This document shows positions 49,973 to 58,950 of a stretch of DNA of 64,000 nucleotides, in pieces. The translations under genes were made by a program, and so were the position numbers. The notes under the pieces are model-generated. The model was not told the DNA's origin. It saw only the letters and a list, made by a program, of their open reading frames with translations, and did no database searches. This stretch comes from Lentzea aerocolonigenes (GTDB taxonomy: Bacteria > Actinomycetota > Actinomycetes > Mycobacteriales > Pseudonocardiaceae): contig NZ_BBOJ01000021.1 of NCBI RefSeq assembly GCF_000974445.1, forward strand, positions 1 to 64,000, in the 5' to 3' direction. Positions within the stretch are counted from its first letter, which is position 1, and each line of letters opens with the position of its first letter.

Positions 49973-50566
49973 TCAGGCCATCACGTCGAGCTTGTTCATC
50001 GCGTGCTCGATCACGCGCACCAGCACGGCCTTGCACGACTCGCGGTCACGGGCGTCGCACAGCACCAGCGGCACCGTGTCCGCGACGTCGAGCGCCACGC
50101 GCATCTCGTCCGTGGTGTAGGAGTGGCTGCCCTCGAAGCAGTTCACGGCCACCACGAACGGGATGCCGCGGCGCTCGAAGAAGTCGATCGCGCCGAACCC
50201 CGCGTCCAGCCTGCGGGTGTCGACGAGCACGACCGCGCCGATCGAGCCCATCGCCAGCTCGTCCCACATGAACCAGAAGCGGTCCTGGCCGGGCGTGCCG
50301 AACAGGTAGAGCACGAGCTCCGGGTTGATCGTGATGCGGCCGAAGTCGAGTGCGACCGTGGTGGTGTTCTTGCCCTCCACACCGGCGAGGTCGTCGATCT
50401 CCTCGCCGGCCTCGGTGAGCAGCTCCTCGGTCCGCAGCGGGGTGATCTCGCTGACCGCGCCGACCATCGTGGTCTTGCCGACGCCGAACCCGCCCGCGAC
50501 CACGATCTTGACCGAGGAGGGGACGAGCAGCTCTTCGCGCCGCTGCTCAGATTGCACGGACACCAT
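49973..50566 (-). CDS. cvnD: Conservon GTP-binding protein (CvnD)
   Basis: A 197-residue small Ras-like GTPase, fourth component of the actinobacterial conservon (cvnA-B-C-D) signalling module. The P-loop is GGFGVGKTTMVGAVSE (24-39). Switch and DxxG regions are replaced by the family form LFGTPGQDRFWFMWDEL, VNCFEG stands for the NKxD motif, and CDARDRES follows. These proteins assemble with the membrane kinase-like CvnA. The ATG at 50566 overlaps the end of the DUF742 gene by 20 bp. Confidence 0.92.
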   Translation of the reverse strand: MVSVQSEQRREELLVPSSVKIVVAGGFGVGKTTMVGAVSEITPLRTEELLTEAGEEIDDLAGVEGKNTTTVALDFGRITINPELVLYLFGTPGQDRFWFMWDELAMGSIGAVVLVDTRRLDAGFGAIDFFERRGIPFVVAVNCFEGSHSYTTDEMRVALDVADTVPLVLCDARDRESCKAVLVRVIEHAMNKLDVMA

Positions 50567-50927
50567 CGAGCACCTTCTGGAGTAGGTTCAGGTCGACCGG
50601 GACCGCCGTTCTCGACGGGTCCCGGGTGATGACGTCACCGCGCTGGATGAGGTCGCTCAGCAACACCTTCACGACCACCAGTGGCGCGTGCAGGTAGGCG
50701 GCGACCTCGGCGACGGACAGCGGTTTCCGGCACAGCTTGATGATTTCGAGGTGCTCGACCGAGAGCGAGCTGTGGTCGGACGACGTCCGCAGCGCTCGCA
50801 CCTGGGTCGTGAGGGTCAGTTCCTCGCCCGCGGGCTTGGGCCTGGTGCGACCGCTCACCATCGCGTAGGGGCGGACCAGGGGGCCCGCCGCCTCGTCGTA
50901 CCACCAGTCGGCCGAGTGCTGGCTCAT
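50547..50927 (-). CDS. cvnC: Conservon DUF742 protein (CvnC)
   Basis: A 126-residue winged-helix-like DUF742 protein. The N-terminus reads VRPYAMVSGRTRP, the highly conserved opening of this family. TSSDHSSLSVEHLEIIKLC and PLSVAEVAAYLHAPLVVVKVLLSDLI form the helix-turn-helix-like core. It belongs to the conservon, coupling the GTPase and the roadblock protein. The ATG at 50927 overlaps the CvnB end (ATGA). Confidence 0.9.
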   Translation of the reverse strand: MSQHSADWWYDEAAGPLVRPYAMVSGRTRPKPAGEELTLTTQVRALRTSSDHSSLSVEHLEIIKLCRKPLSVAEVAAYLHAPLVVVKVLLSDLIQRGDVITRDPSRTAVPVDLNLLQKVLDGVRAI

Positions 50928-51394
50928 GACAAGCCCAGTGCGTTCGGCAACCGGGGCGACGCCAGTGTTCTCGGCGCTGAGGAGAGGTACGCGCCCACGC
51001 GCTTCACGAGCATGTTCATCTCGTAGGCGATCATGCCCATGTCGGCGTCCTCGTCACCGACGACGGCGAGGCAGGCGCCCTGCCCCGCGGCGGTGACGAA
51101 CAGATGCGCGCGCTCCATCTCCACGATGGTCTGCCGGACCTGCCCGCCCCCGAAGTGCCGTCCGGTGCCCCGAGCGAGGCTCTGGAACGCCGACGCCATC
51201 GCCGAGAGGTGATCGGAGTCGTCCTTGGACAGTTCGGGAGAGCGGGCGAGCAGCAGGCCGTCCGCCGAGAGCACGACCGCGTGCCGGGCACCGACCACTC
51301 TGGCGACGAGGTCTTCCAGCAGCCAGTTGAGCTCGGGGTGCCCGCCGGTCAGGTCGTCCACGGAAATAGCCCTTTCGGTGTTAGGCGTGATCAC
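50924..51394 (-). CDS. cvnB: Conservon roadblock/LC7 protein (CvnB)
   Basis: A 156-residue protein with a roadblock/LC7 fold (DLTGGHPELNWLLEDLVARVVGARHAVVLSADGLLLARS and LFVTAAGQGACLAVVGDEDADMG). It is thought to regulate the cognate GTPase by acting like a GAP/GEF platform. Its GTG overlaps the CvnA end by 4 nt. Confidence 0.92.
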   Translation of the reverse strand: MITPNTERAISVDDLTGGHPELNWLLEDLVARVVGARHAVVLSADGLLLARSPELSKDDSDHLSAMASAFQSLARGTGRHFGGGQVRQTIVEMERAHLFVTAAGQGACLAVVGDEDADMGMIAYEMNMLVKRVGAYLSSAPRTLASPRLPNALGLS

Positions 51395-53805
51395 GGTTCC
51401 ACGACGTCGTCCGCCTGGCGGGCGTTGCGCGTGCCCTGCTGGAAGGCGGACATGCCGTCGCGGGTTCGTTCAGCCCGTTCCTCCGAGTGGAGCTCGGTGA
51501 GATCGGGCACAGGCCGGAGGTCGTCGTTGGCCAGTTGCGGCACCAGGTGCTGCTGCCGCCTCCGGCGCGGCAGCTCGGGCCGGGTGTCCTGGCGGGTCTG
51601 GTCACCTTCCGCGGGGTCGTCGGCCGGCCACTCCCCTGTCAGGTGGCCTTCCCGCGGCAGTTCGAGGCGTCCGCTGATCTCCGGCTCCCTCGGGTGGACC
51701 GGGGCGTGGCCTTTTCCCGTGCCTGCCCAGAACTCGTCCAGCTGGAAGGACTCGGTGGGCCTGGCGTCGTGCACCAGGTCGCCCTGCATCGCCATCGGGG
51801 CCGCGGCCGCCTGGAGGGTCTGCTGCCGGAACGTCGGCTTGGGCAGCTGCGTGGCGTCGACCGGGTCGGCGGCACCGGCCTCACCGATGATCAGCTCGGA
51901 CGGGATGAGCACCAGCGCGATCGTTCCGCCGGACGGGCAGTCGCGCAGCTCGACGCGGACGTGGCGGCGGGCCGCCAGCCGGGCGACGACGAACAGGCCG
52001 AGGCGGGACTCGCCGCGCAGCCTCATGGCCTCGAAGTCCGGCGGCGCGGCCAGCATCTTGTTGTGCTGCTCGCGGTCCTCCGGCTTGATGCCCAGGCCGT
52101 GGTCCTCGATCTCGATCACGAGGCCCTGCGGCACCTCGCTGCTGTGCACCTCGACCTGCGAACGCGGCGAGGAGAACGAGGTCGCGTTGTCGACCAGCTC
52201 CGCGATCAGGTGGATGATGTCCGCCACCGCGGCACCGGCCAGCGCCACCTCGGGCACCGGGTTGACCTTCACGCGGGCGTACTGCTCGGTCTCCGCGACG
52301 GCCGCGCGCACGACGTCGAGCATGCGCACCGGCTTGCGCCACTGCCGTCCCGGCTGCTCACCGGTGAGGATGATCAGGTTCTCGGCGTTGCGGCGTGCGC
52401 GCGTGGCGAGGTGGTCGAGCTGGAAGAACGCGTCGAGGTGATCGGGGTTCTCCTCCTCGCGCTCCAGCTTGTCGAGGATCTTGAGCTGGCGGTGCACCAG
52501 ACCCTGGTTGCGGCGGGCGATGTCGAGGAAGACCCGGTTCACGCCTTCACGCGTCTGCGACTCCTTCACGGCCGCGGCGACGGCGGTGTACTGCGCGGCG
52601 TTGAACGCGTCGGCCACCTGGCCGATCTCGTCGTTGCCGTAGTCGAGCGCAGGCACCTCGGCCGCCACGTCGACGTGCTTGCCCTCGCGCAGCCGTTCCA
52701 CGATGTCCGGCAGGCGTTCGTGCGCGAGCTTGAGCGAGTCGCTCTTCAGGCTCGTCAATCGGACGATCAACGCCTTGTTCACCAGGCGGCTCGACACGCG
52801 CACGGCGACGAAGATGCCGACGATCACGGCGATCAGCGCGATGAGGCTGCCGATCAGCACCGTCGTGAACTTCTCCTTGCCGTTGCCCATGGCGACGTTC
52901 ACCGTGCCGCTGGACTGCTTCTCGACCAGTGAGACGAGCTCGGCGGACACCGCGCGGTCCGCGGTCTCCCAGTCCGTCAGCCCGACCGACGAACCGATGG
53001 GCCGTTCCGCGGACTGCAGCAGGCGGTTCTCCATGGAGACGAGCTGCTGCCACTGAGGGCTGCCGGTGAGCTGCTTGTAGGCCTCACGGGTTTCCGGCAG
53101 GGCGTAGGTCTCGTTCGCGGCGAGGTACGAGTGGTACGCGCCGACGAGGTTGACGAACTCGCGGTGCTCGTCCGGCGTGAACTTGCCCGCCGCCACCGCG
53201 CCGGAGGCGATCGAACCGGCCCGCGACATCGAGTCGGCGGCCTGGAAGTACTGGATGCCGACGAGCGCGTGCTGCGTCGTCTCGGCGTCCGGAACGATCC
53301 GGGCCTGCGTGTTGAACATCGAGAGACCCGCGTCCAGCACGCTGTTGTAGTAGCGGTAGGTCTCGGGCTTGGACGCGGTGCCCGCCTCGAGCCGCGCCCG
53401 CTGGTCGGGGAGCTGGTCCAGCAGACCGCTCAGCTTGTTGATCCCGTCGACGATCTCCTTCGGCGCCGAGGAGGCCAGCTCGGTGAACGCCGTCCGCATC
53501 TTGCCGACCGCGACGTCGGTGTCCTGCTGCTGCTTGAGCAACGCGGTCGTGCTCGAGCCCGGCTTGCTCAGGCTCGTCATGGTGAGCTCGCGTTCCTTCT
53601 GCAGCGACGCGAACGACTGGATGGCCGGAATCGACGCGTCTCGCACACCCGAGGCGATCAGCTGGAGGTACAGCCCCTCGAAGATGGTGTACGACGAGAA
53701 CAAGGCCCACATCACCAGGAGGACGATGCTGGGAACCACCACAACACCAGTGAGCCGTGAACGAATTGTCTTGTAATTCGTATCAGGCACGTTCTTCAGC
53801 TTCAC
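51391..53805 (-). CDS. cvnA: Conservon sensor kinase-like protein (CvnA) with nitrate/nitrite-sensor-type domain
   Basis: An 804-residue membrane sensor. The first helix (LTGVVVVPSIVLLVMWALFSSY) is followed by a large extracellular helical NIT-type sensor domain (KERELTMTSLSKPGSS near 80). A second helix (TTVLIGSLIALIAVIVGIFVAVRV), a HAMP-like linker and a coiled region with NAENLIILTGEQPGRQW in place of a normal H-box come next. The HATPase domain (ELVDNATSFSSPRSQV, EIEDHGLGIKPED) follows, then a Pro/Gln-rich tail. The GTG at 53805 has GGAGAG just upstream. The signal is unknown. Confidence 0.92.
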   Translation of the reverse strand: MKLKNVPDTNYKTIRSRLTGVVVVPSIVLLVMWALFSSYTIFEGLYLQLIASGVRDASIPAIQSFASLQKERELTMTSLSKPGSSTTALLKQQQDTDVAVGKMRTAFTELASSAPKEIVDGINKLSGLLDQLPDQRARLEAGTASKPETYRYYNSVLDAGLSMFNTQARIVPDAETTQHALVGIQYFQAADSMSRAGSIASGAVAAGKFTPDEHREFVNLVGAYHSYLAANETYALPETREAYKQLTGSPQWQQLVSMENRLLQSAERPIGSSVGLTDWETADRAVSAELVSLVEKQSSGTVNVAMGNGKEKFTTVLIGSLIALIAVIVGIFVAVRVSSRLVNKALIVRLTSLKSDSLKLAHERLPDIVERLREGKHVDVAAEVPALDYGNDEIGQVADAFNAAQYTAVAAAVKESQTREGVNRVFLDIARRNQGLVHRQLKILDKLEREEENPDHLDAFFQLDHLATRARRNAENLIILTGEQPGRQWRKPVRMLDVVRAAVAETEQYARVKVNPVPEVALAGAAVADIIHLIAELVDNATSFSSPRSQVEVHSSEVPQGLVIEIEDHGLGIKPEDREQHNKMLAAPPDFEAMRLRGESRLGLFVVARLAARRHVRVELRDCPSGGTIALVLIPSELIIGEAGAADPVDATQLPKPTFRQQTLQAAAAPMAMQGDLVHDARPTESFQLDEFWAGTGKGHAPVHPREPEISGRLELPREGHLTGEWPADDPAEGDQTRQDTRPELPRRRRQQHLVPQLANDDLRPVPDLTELHSEERAERTRDGMSAFQQGTRNARQADDVVEP

Positions 53806-54270
53806 AACTCTCCACGACCACCCGAATTGGCGACGGAAAGATAGCACCGCTTGATCAACAGCGATGATCTTGGGGGTGGCATGCAGCGTACTCAGTCGAG
53901 TGCACAGTGCAACACCCCCGATCCGAGGTTCGGTACTACCGTGTGACCTGCGCTTGTGGTGCGTGAACACGCTCTCCGAACTAGAACGGTCACCGAAGTA
54001 CTCCACTCCCGCGGGTACTCCGAACTGGCCTTTCCCGAACTGACCACGGGAAACGCACCGGTTATTGAGCGTGTACTTGACAGAACGCGCGGAATCTTCT
54101 AAGCGGAGACGGAGTGCAACCGTCCGTCACCGTTGGTTGTTCGTGAATTCGCCGGCGGAACTCGCGCACGTCTCGCGGCAGGTGCCGGGCAGGTTCGGCG
54201 CGACGCCGGACGACGTCGTCGGGGAGTCCTGTACGCGCTCGACGTCCCGGCCGCGAGATACCGTGGTGGG
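53806..54270. other. 465-bp divergent promoter region between the conservon and the hydroxyquinol operon
   Basis: No gene is supported here. A heptamer CCGAACT occurs three times (53976, 54020 and 54035), along with a repeated GTACTCC in the same stretch, possibly regulator sites. A TTGACA at about 54076 could be a -35 element for the rightward transcript. Confidence 0.4.
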
Positions 54271-55209
54271 ATGGCACCCGTGCACCCGCCCGGCCTGACC
54301 AGGTTCCGGACGCACGACCTGCCCGGCTCCCGCAGGCTGGCCGGGTGGGAGGAGCACAACGCCCGCGCGCTGGTCGGTCTGCGCGCTCAGCCCTTCGGCG
54401 ACCGGCCCTTCGACGGCACCGAGGTCAACCTCACCCTGCCCCGCCTGCAGCTCGCACGGGTGACGGGGTCGCCGCACGCCGTCGAGCGGGACGTCCGGCA
54501 GATCGCCACGCACCCCGCCGACGGGGTGATCGTCTACTTCGCACTGGCCGGTGACGCCCGCTTCCACCACCGCGGGGGAAGCGGGCTGATCGTGCCGGGG
54601 CAGGGGCTCGTGCTGGACGGGGACCAGCCGTTCCAGCGGTCCTTCGCCGGCGGTCTCACCGAGCTCGTGCTGAAGGCGCCGCGGGCCGTGCTGCGCGAGA
54701 TCCGGCGCGGGCCCGTCAAGCCTCACGTGTTCGACGTCCGGGTCGACGCGCACGCGCGGGCGTTGGTGAGCACGCTCTCCGACGCGCTGCGCGGTGGCAC
54801 CGACTGGGACGGGCTGGAGGACGTCGCGACCGGGCTGCTCGGCAAGCTGCTCGGCGGTGAGTGCTCCGCCGCCGCCGACCTGGCCGCCGCGCACGCGTTC
54901 ATCACCACCCACCTGTCCGAGCAGGACCTGTCCGCGAGCCGGATCGCCGCCGCCATCGGATATTCGGAACGGCACCTCTCGCGGCTGTTCTCGAAGTCCG
55001 GGCAGAGCGTGCCGCAGGCGATCCTGACGGCACGGCTCGACGCCGCCCGGCGCATGCTCGCCGAACCCGTCACGCTGGCCGAGGTCGCCGCACGGAACGG
55101 TTTCGTCTCGCAGGCCCACTTCTCGCGCACCTACCGGGCCCGGTTCGGCACCACGCCGCGGCAGGACCGGCGCGAGTTTTTGCCTTTTTCCGCCACGTCC
55201 GGCCGCTGA
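54271..55209 (+). CDS. AraC-family regulator of the hydroxyquinol pathway
   Basis: A 312-residue AraC/XylS-type regulator. The N-terminal part resembles the AraC-binding-like domain of aromatic-degradation activators (ARFHHRGGSGLIVPGQGLVLDG). The C-terminal double HTH is at about 205-300 (LSASRIAAAIGYSERHLSRLFSKSG and VTLAEVAARNGFVSQAHFSRTYRARFG). The ATG at 54271 is used. It lies 38 bp before the monooxygenase gene in the same direction and is probably its activator in response to a phenolic inducer. Confidence 0.9.
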   Translation: MAPVHPPGLTRFRTHDLPGSRRLAGWEEHNARALVGLRAQPFGDRPFDGTEVNLTLPRLQLARVTGSPHAVERDVRQIATHPADGVIVYFALAGDARFHHRGGSGLIVPGQGLVLDGDQPFQRSFAGGLTELVLKAPRAVLREIRRGPVKPHVFDVRVDAHARALVSTLSDALRGGTDWDGLEDVATGLLGKLLGGECSAAADLAAAHAFITTHLSEQDLSASRIAAAIGYSERHLSRLFSKSGQSVPQAILTARLDAARRMLAEPVTLAEVAARNGFVSQAHFSRTYRARFGTTPRQDRREFLPFSATSGR

Positions 55210-55247
55210 GCCTCCGCGGCGGCACCGGACGGGTCACCGTTTCCGGC

Positions 55248-57050
55248 ATGGTGACCTTCCACGACGGCCTCGCCGACACCGCCCCACCGACGCACGCCGC
55301 GGTCGAGACCGACGTGCTGATCGTCGGATCGGGCCCGGCGGGAGCCTCCGCAGCGCTGTTCCTGTCCACACTGGGCGTCCCGAACATCATGATCACCAAG
55401 TACCGCTGGACCGCGAACACCCCGCGGGCGCACATCACCAACCAGCGGACGATGGAGATCTTCCGCGACGTCGGCATCGAGGACCAGGTGCTCGCGGACG
55501 CCACGCCGCACCACCTGATCGGCGACACGGTGTTCTGCACGTCGATCACCGGCGAGGAGATCGGCCGCATCCTCACGTGGGGCAACCACCCCGCGCGGCA
55601 CGCCGACCACGAGCTCGCCTCGCCGTCGCTCAACTGCGACATCCCGCAGACCTACCTCGAGCCGATCCTGGTCCGCAACGCGACCGCGCGCGGCACGCAG
55701 ACCCAGTTCAGCACCGAATACCTGAGCCACGAGCAGGACGACGACGGCGTGACCGTGCGGGTGCTGAACAGGCTGACGGGGTCCGAGTACACGATCCGCG
55801 CGAAGTACCTCATCGGCGCGGACGGTGCACGGTCCGCGGTGGCCGCCGACCTCGACCTGCCGTACGAGGGCGCGATGGACGTCGCCGGGTCCATGAACAT
55901 CACGTTCAAGGCGGACCTGTCCGAACACTGCCGGCACCGTCCTTCGGTGCTGTACTGGGTGATCCAGCCCGGCGCGAACGTCGGCGGGATCGGCGCCGGG
56001 CTCGTGCGGATGGTCCGGCCGTGGCACGAGTGGCTCATCGTCTGGGGCTTCGACCTCGCCCAGGGCGTGCCCGAGGTGACCGAGGACGACGCCCTGCAGA
56101 TCGTGCGCAACCTCGTCGGCGACCCGGCCCTCGACGCGGAGATCACCGGAATCTCGTTGTGGGGCAACAACGAGCAGTACGCCACGAGTCTGCACCGCGG
56201 GCGGGTGTTCTGCGCCGGGGACGCCGTCCACAAGCACCCGCCGAGCAACGGCCTCGGCTCCAACACCTCCATCCAGGACTCCTACAACCTCGCGTGGAAG
56301 ATCGCCGCCGTCCTGAACGGACAGGCCGGCCCCGAACTGCTCGACACCTACACCGCCGAACGCGCTCCCGTCGCCCGGCAGATCGTGTTGCGGGCCAACA
56401 AGTCCGCCCGCGAGTTCGGCGCGTTGTTCGAGGCGCTCGGTCTCGATGCGGCCGAGTCGGCGGAGCAGATGCACGCGCAGATCGAGGAACGCAAGGACGT
56501 CAGCGCGGCGGGAGCGGCCAAGCGTGCCGCCGTGCGCGAGGCCATGGAGCTCAAGAACTACGAGTTCAACGCCCACGGCGTGGAGATGGGCCAGTCGTAC
56601 CTGTCCAGCGCGGTCGTTCCCGACGGCACCACCCGTCCGGAACCGGCGCGTGACCCGGAGCTCTACTACGAACCGTCGACCTGGCCGGGAGCCCGGCTGC
56701 CGCACGCGTGGGTCGGTGACAGCAGGAGCAAGCTCTCCACCCACGACCTCGTGCCGTACGGGCGGTTCACGCTGCTCACCGGGATCACCGGCGAGGCGTG
56801 GGTGAACGCGGCGCAGAAGGCCGCCGATCGGCTCGGCGTGCCGGTCGAGACCGTCGTCATCGGTCCGGGACGTGCGGTGACCGACCTCTACTTCGACTGG
56901 TCGCAACTGTCCGGTGTGGACGAGGACGGCGCCGTGCTGGTGCGTCCGGACAAGCACGTCGCCTGGCGCAGTCACTGCCTGCCCGCCGACCCCGAGGCAG
57001 AGCTGATGGCGGTCCTGACCGCCGTCCTGAGCCGGGAGGAGAGCGCGTGA
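55248..57050 (+). CDS. FAD-dependent phenol/resorcinol hydroxylase-type monooxygenase
   Basis: A 600-residue class A flavin monooxygenase of the TfdB/PheA group. The FAD motif VLIVGSGPAGASAALFLS is at 25-42. The GADGARSAV (DG) fingerprint and CAGDAVHKHPPSNGLGSNTSIQD (GD motif) are present, with a C-terminal thioredoxin-like domain. It is expected to hydroxylate resorcinol or a related phenol to hydroxyquinol using NAD(P)H and O2, feeding the next two enzymes. The ATG at 55248 is chosen because it starts the normal N-terminus. It overlaps the reductase GTG by 4 nt. The precise phenolic substrate is uncertain. Confidence 0.9.
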   Translation: MVTFHDGLADTAPPTHAAVETDVLIVGSGPAGASAALFLSTLGVPNIMITKYRWTANTPRAHITNQRTMEIFRDVGIEDQVLADATPHHLIGDTVFCTSITGEEIGRILTWGNHPARHADHELASPSLNCDIPQTYLEPILVRNATARGTQTQFSTEYLSHEQDDDGVTVRVLNRLTGSEYTIRAKYLIGADGARSAVAADLDLPYEGAMDVAGSMNITFKADLSEHCRHRPSVLYWVIQPGANVGGIGAGLVRMVRPWHEWLIVWGFDLAQGVPEVTEDDALQIVRNLVGDPALDAEITGISLWGNNEQYATSLHRGRVFCAGDAVHKHPPSNGLGSNTSIQDSYNLAWKIAAVLNGQAGPELLDTYTAERAPVARQIVLRANKSAREFGALFEALGLDAAESAEQMHAQIEERKDVSAAGAAKRAAVREAMELKNYEFNAHGVEMGQSYLSSAVVPDGTTRPEPARDPELYYEPSTWPGARLPHAWVGDSRSKLSTHDLVPYGRFTLLTGITGEAWVNAAQKAADRLGVPVETVVIGPGRAVTDLYFDWSQLSGVDEDGAVLVRPDKHVAWRSHCLPADPEAELMAVLTAVLSREESA

Positions 57051-58072
57051 CCTGGCAGTTCGAGCACGTCACGCTCGGCCAGCGGGTCCGGTTCGGCACC
57101 GGTCAGGCGGCCGTCAACCTCGCCGCGGAGGTCGAACGACTCGGTGCTCGCCGGGTCCTGCTGATCGCGGAGGACACCACCGAGGTGACCTCGAAGATCA
57201 CCGTGGCGGCCCACTGCGCGGACGTGGCACCGCACGTTCCCGTCCAGAACGCCGAACGCGCCCGGAAGCTCGCTGCGGAGTCCGAGGCGGACCTGCTGGT
57301 GAGCGTCGGCGGCGGATCGACGACCGGGCTGGCCAAGGCCGTCGCGCTGACCACCGGCCTGCCGATCGTCGCCGTGCCCACGACCTACGCGGGCTCCGAG
57401 GCGACCAACGTGTGGGGCCTGACCGAGGACGCCCGCAAGACCACCGGCAGCGACGACCGCGTCCTGCCCGTGACCGTCATCTACGACGCCGCGCTCACCG
57501 AGTCGCTGCCGCCGGAGCTCGCGGTCGCGTCCGGCTGCAACGCCCTGGCGCACTGCGTCGACTCGATGTGGGCCCCGCGCGCCGACCCGATCAACCAGGC
57601 GCTGGCCGTGGAGGGCATCCGTGCGCTGAGCCACGGCCTCCGGGCGATCGGGGAGGTGGAAGGACGCGAGATGACGCTCTACGGCGCCTACCTGGCCGCC
57701 GTGGCGTTCGCCTCCGCCGGTTCCGGGCTGCACCACAAGATCTGCCACGTCCTGGGCGGCGCCTACAACCTCCCGCACGCGGCCACGCACACCGCGGTCC
57801 TGCCGTACGTGCTGGCGTTCAACGCACCCGCCGCTCCGGAGGCCGCCACCAGGATCACCGACGCGCTCGGCACCGGCGGCCTCACCGGCCTGTACGAGGA
57901 CATCGGCGCCTCCCACGTGCTGCGGGGAGTGACCGACCCGGCGGAAGCCGCCCGTCTCGTCCTGCCCTCGGTTCCGCCGTCGAACCCCCGCCCGGTCACC
58001 GAGGACGACCTGACCGCACTGCTCGCCGCCGCCTCGGCGGGCCTGGATCCCACCGAGTGGAGCCGAGCATGA
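57047..58072 (+). CDS. Maleylacetate reductase
   Basis: A 341-residue iron-containing-alcohol-dehydrogenase-superfamily enzyme that reduces maleylacetate to 3-oxoadipate with NAD(P)H. It shows VSVGGGSTTGLAKAVAL, VAVPTTYAGSEATNVWG and the metal/substrate region HCVDSMWAP...HHKICHVLGGAYNLPHAATH, matching maleylacetate reductases rather than ordinary alcohol dehydrogenases. GTG 57047 overlaps the monooxygenase stop, and its end overlaps the dioxygenase ATG. Confidence 0.93.
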   Translation: MTWQFEHVTLGQRVRFGTGQAAVNLAAEVERLGARRVLLIAEDTTEVTSKITVAAHCADVAPHVPVQNAERARKLAAESEADLLVSVGGGSTTGLAKAVALTTGLPIVAVPTTYAGSEATNVWGLTEDARKTTGSDDRVLPVTVIYDAALTESLPPELAVASGCNALAHCVDSMWAPRADPINQALAVEGIRALSHGLRAIGEVEGREMTLYGAYLAAVAFASAGSGLHHKICHVLGGAYNLPHAATHTAVLPYVLAFNAPAAPEAATRITDALGTGGLTGLYEDIGASHVLRGVTDPAEAARLVLPSVPPSNPRPVTEDDLTALLAAASAGLDPTEWSRA

Positions 58073-58950
58073 CCACCCAGGAGCGCATCGAGGAAAGCCT
58101 GACCGCCGAGGTCGTCGCCTCGTTCGCGAACACTCCGGACCCGCGGCTCAAGGAACTGCTGGAGGCCCTGACCCGCCACCTGCACTCGTTCATCCGCGAG
58201 GTGCGCCTCACCGAGGACGAGTGGACGCGGGCCATCGAGTTCCTGACCGCCGTCGGGCACATCACCGACGAGAAGCGGCAGGAGTTCATCCTGCTCTCCG
58301 ACGTGCTGGGCGTGTCCATGCAGACCATCGCGGTGAACAACGAGGCGTACGGGAACGCCACGGAGGCAACGGTTTTCGGCCCGTTCTTCGTGGAGGAGTC
58401 GCCGTCGGTGGGAGACGGCGGCGACATCGCGGCGGGCGCGGCCGGAACCCCGTGCTGGGTCGAGGGAACCGTGCGCGACACCGACGGCAACCCGGTGCCG
58501 GGCGCCAGGATCGAGGTGTGGGAGGCCGACGAGGACGGCTTCTACGACGTGCAGTACACCGACGACCGGGTGGCGGGCCGCGGGCACCTGTTCTCCGAGG
58601 CCGACGGCGGCTTCCGCTTCTGGTGCGTCACGCCCACGCCGTACCCGATCCCGCACGACGGACCGGTGGGAGCACTGCTGAAGGCGGCCGGTCGCTCCCC
58701 CATGCGTGCCGCGCACCTGCACTTCATGGTGTCCGCCAACGACTTCCGCACGCTCGTCACGCACATCTTCGTCGAGGGCGACCCACAGCTGGAGATCGGC
58801 GACTCCGTGTTCGGGGTCAAGGAGTCGCTCGTCAAGAAGTTCGAGGAGCAACCGGCGGGCACACCGACGCCGGACGGGCGCGCGCTCGGCGACAAGCCGT
58901 GGGCGCGCACCCGGTTCGACGTCGTGCTGGCACCGGTCAGTACACCTTGA
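58069..58950 (+). CDS. Hydroxyquinol 1,2-dioxygenase (intradiol)
   Basis: A 293-residue intradiol dioxygenase that cleaves hydroxyquinol to maleylacetate. The N-terminal helical domain (SFIREVRLTEDEWTRAIEFLTAVG) is the dimerisation part of the catechol/hydroxyquinol group. The Fe(III) ligands are the Tyr of VFGPFFVEESP-type context, the Tyr of PTPYPIPHDGP, and the His pair in RAAHLHFMV. The repeated VEGTVRDTDGNPVPGARIEVWEAD is a beta-sandwich signature. With the upstream genes it completes a resorcinol-to-oxoadipate route. Its 3' end overlaps the convergent hydrolase gene by 14 bp. Confidence 0.93.
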   Translation: MTTQERIEESLTAEVVASFANTPDPRLKELLEALTRHLHSFIREVRLTEDEWTRAIEFLTAVGHITDEKRQEFILLSDVLGVSMQTIAVNNEAYGNATEATVFGPFFVEESPSVGDGGDIAAGAAGTPCWVEGTVRDTDGNPVPGARIEVWEADEDGFYDVQYTDDRVAGRGHLFSEADGGFRFWCVTPTPYPIPHDGPVGALLKAAGRSPMRAAHLHFMVSANDFRTLVTHIFVEGDPQLEIGDSVFGVKESLVKKFEEQPAGTPTPDGRALGDKPWARTRFDVVLAPVSTP

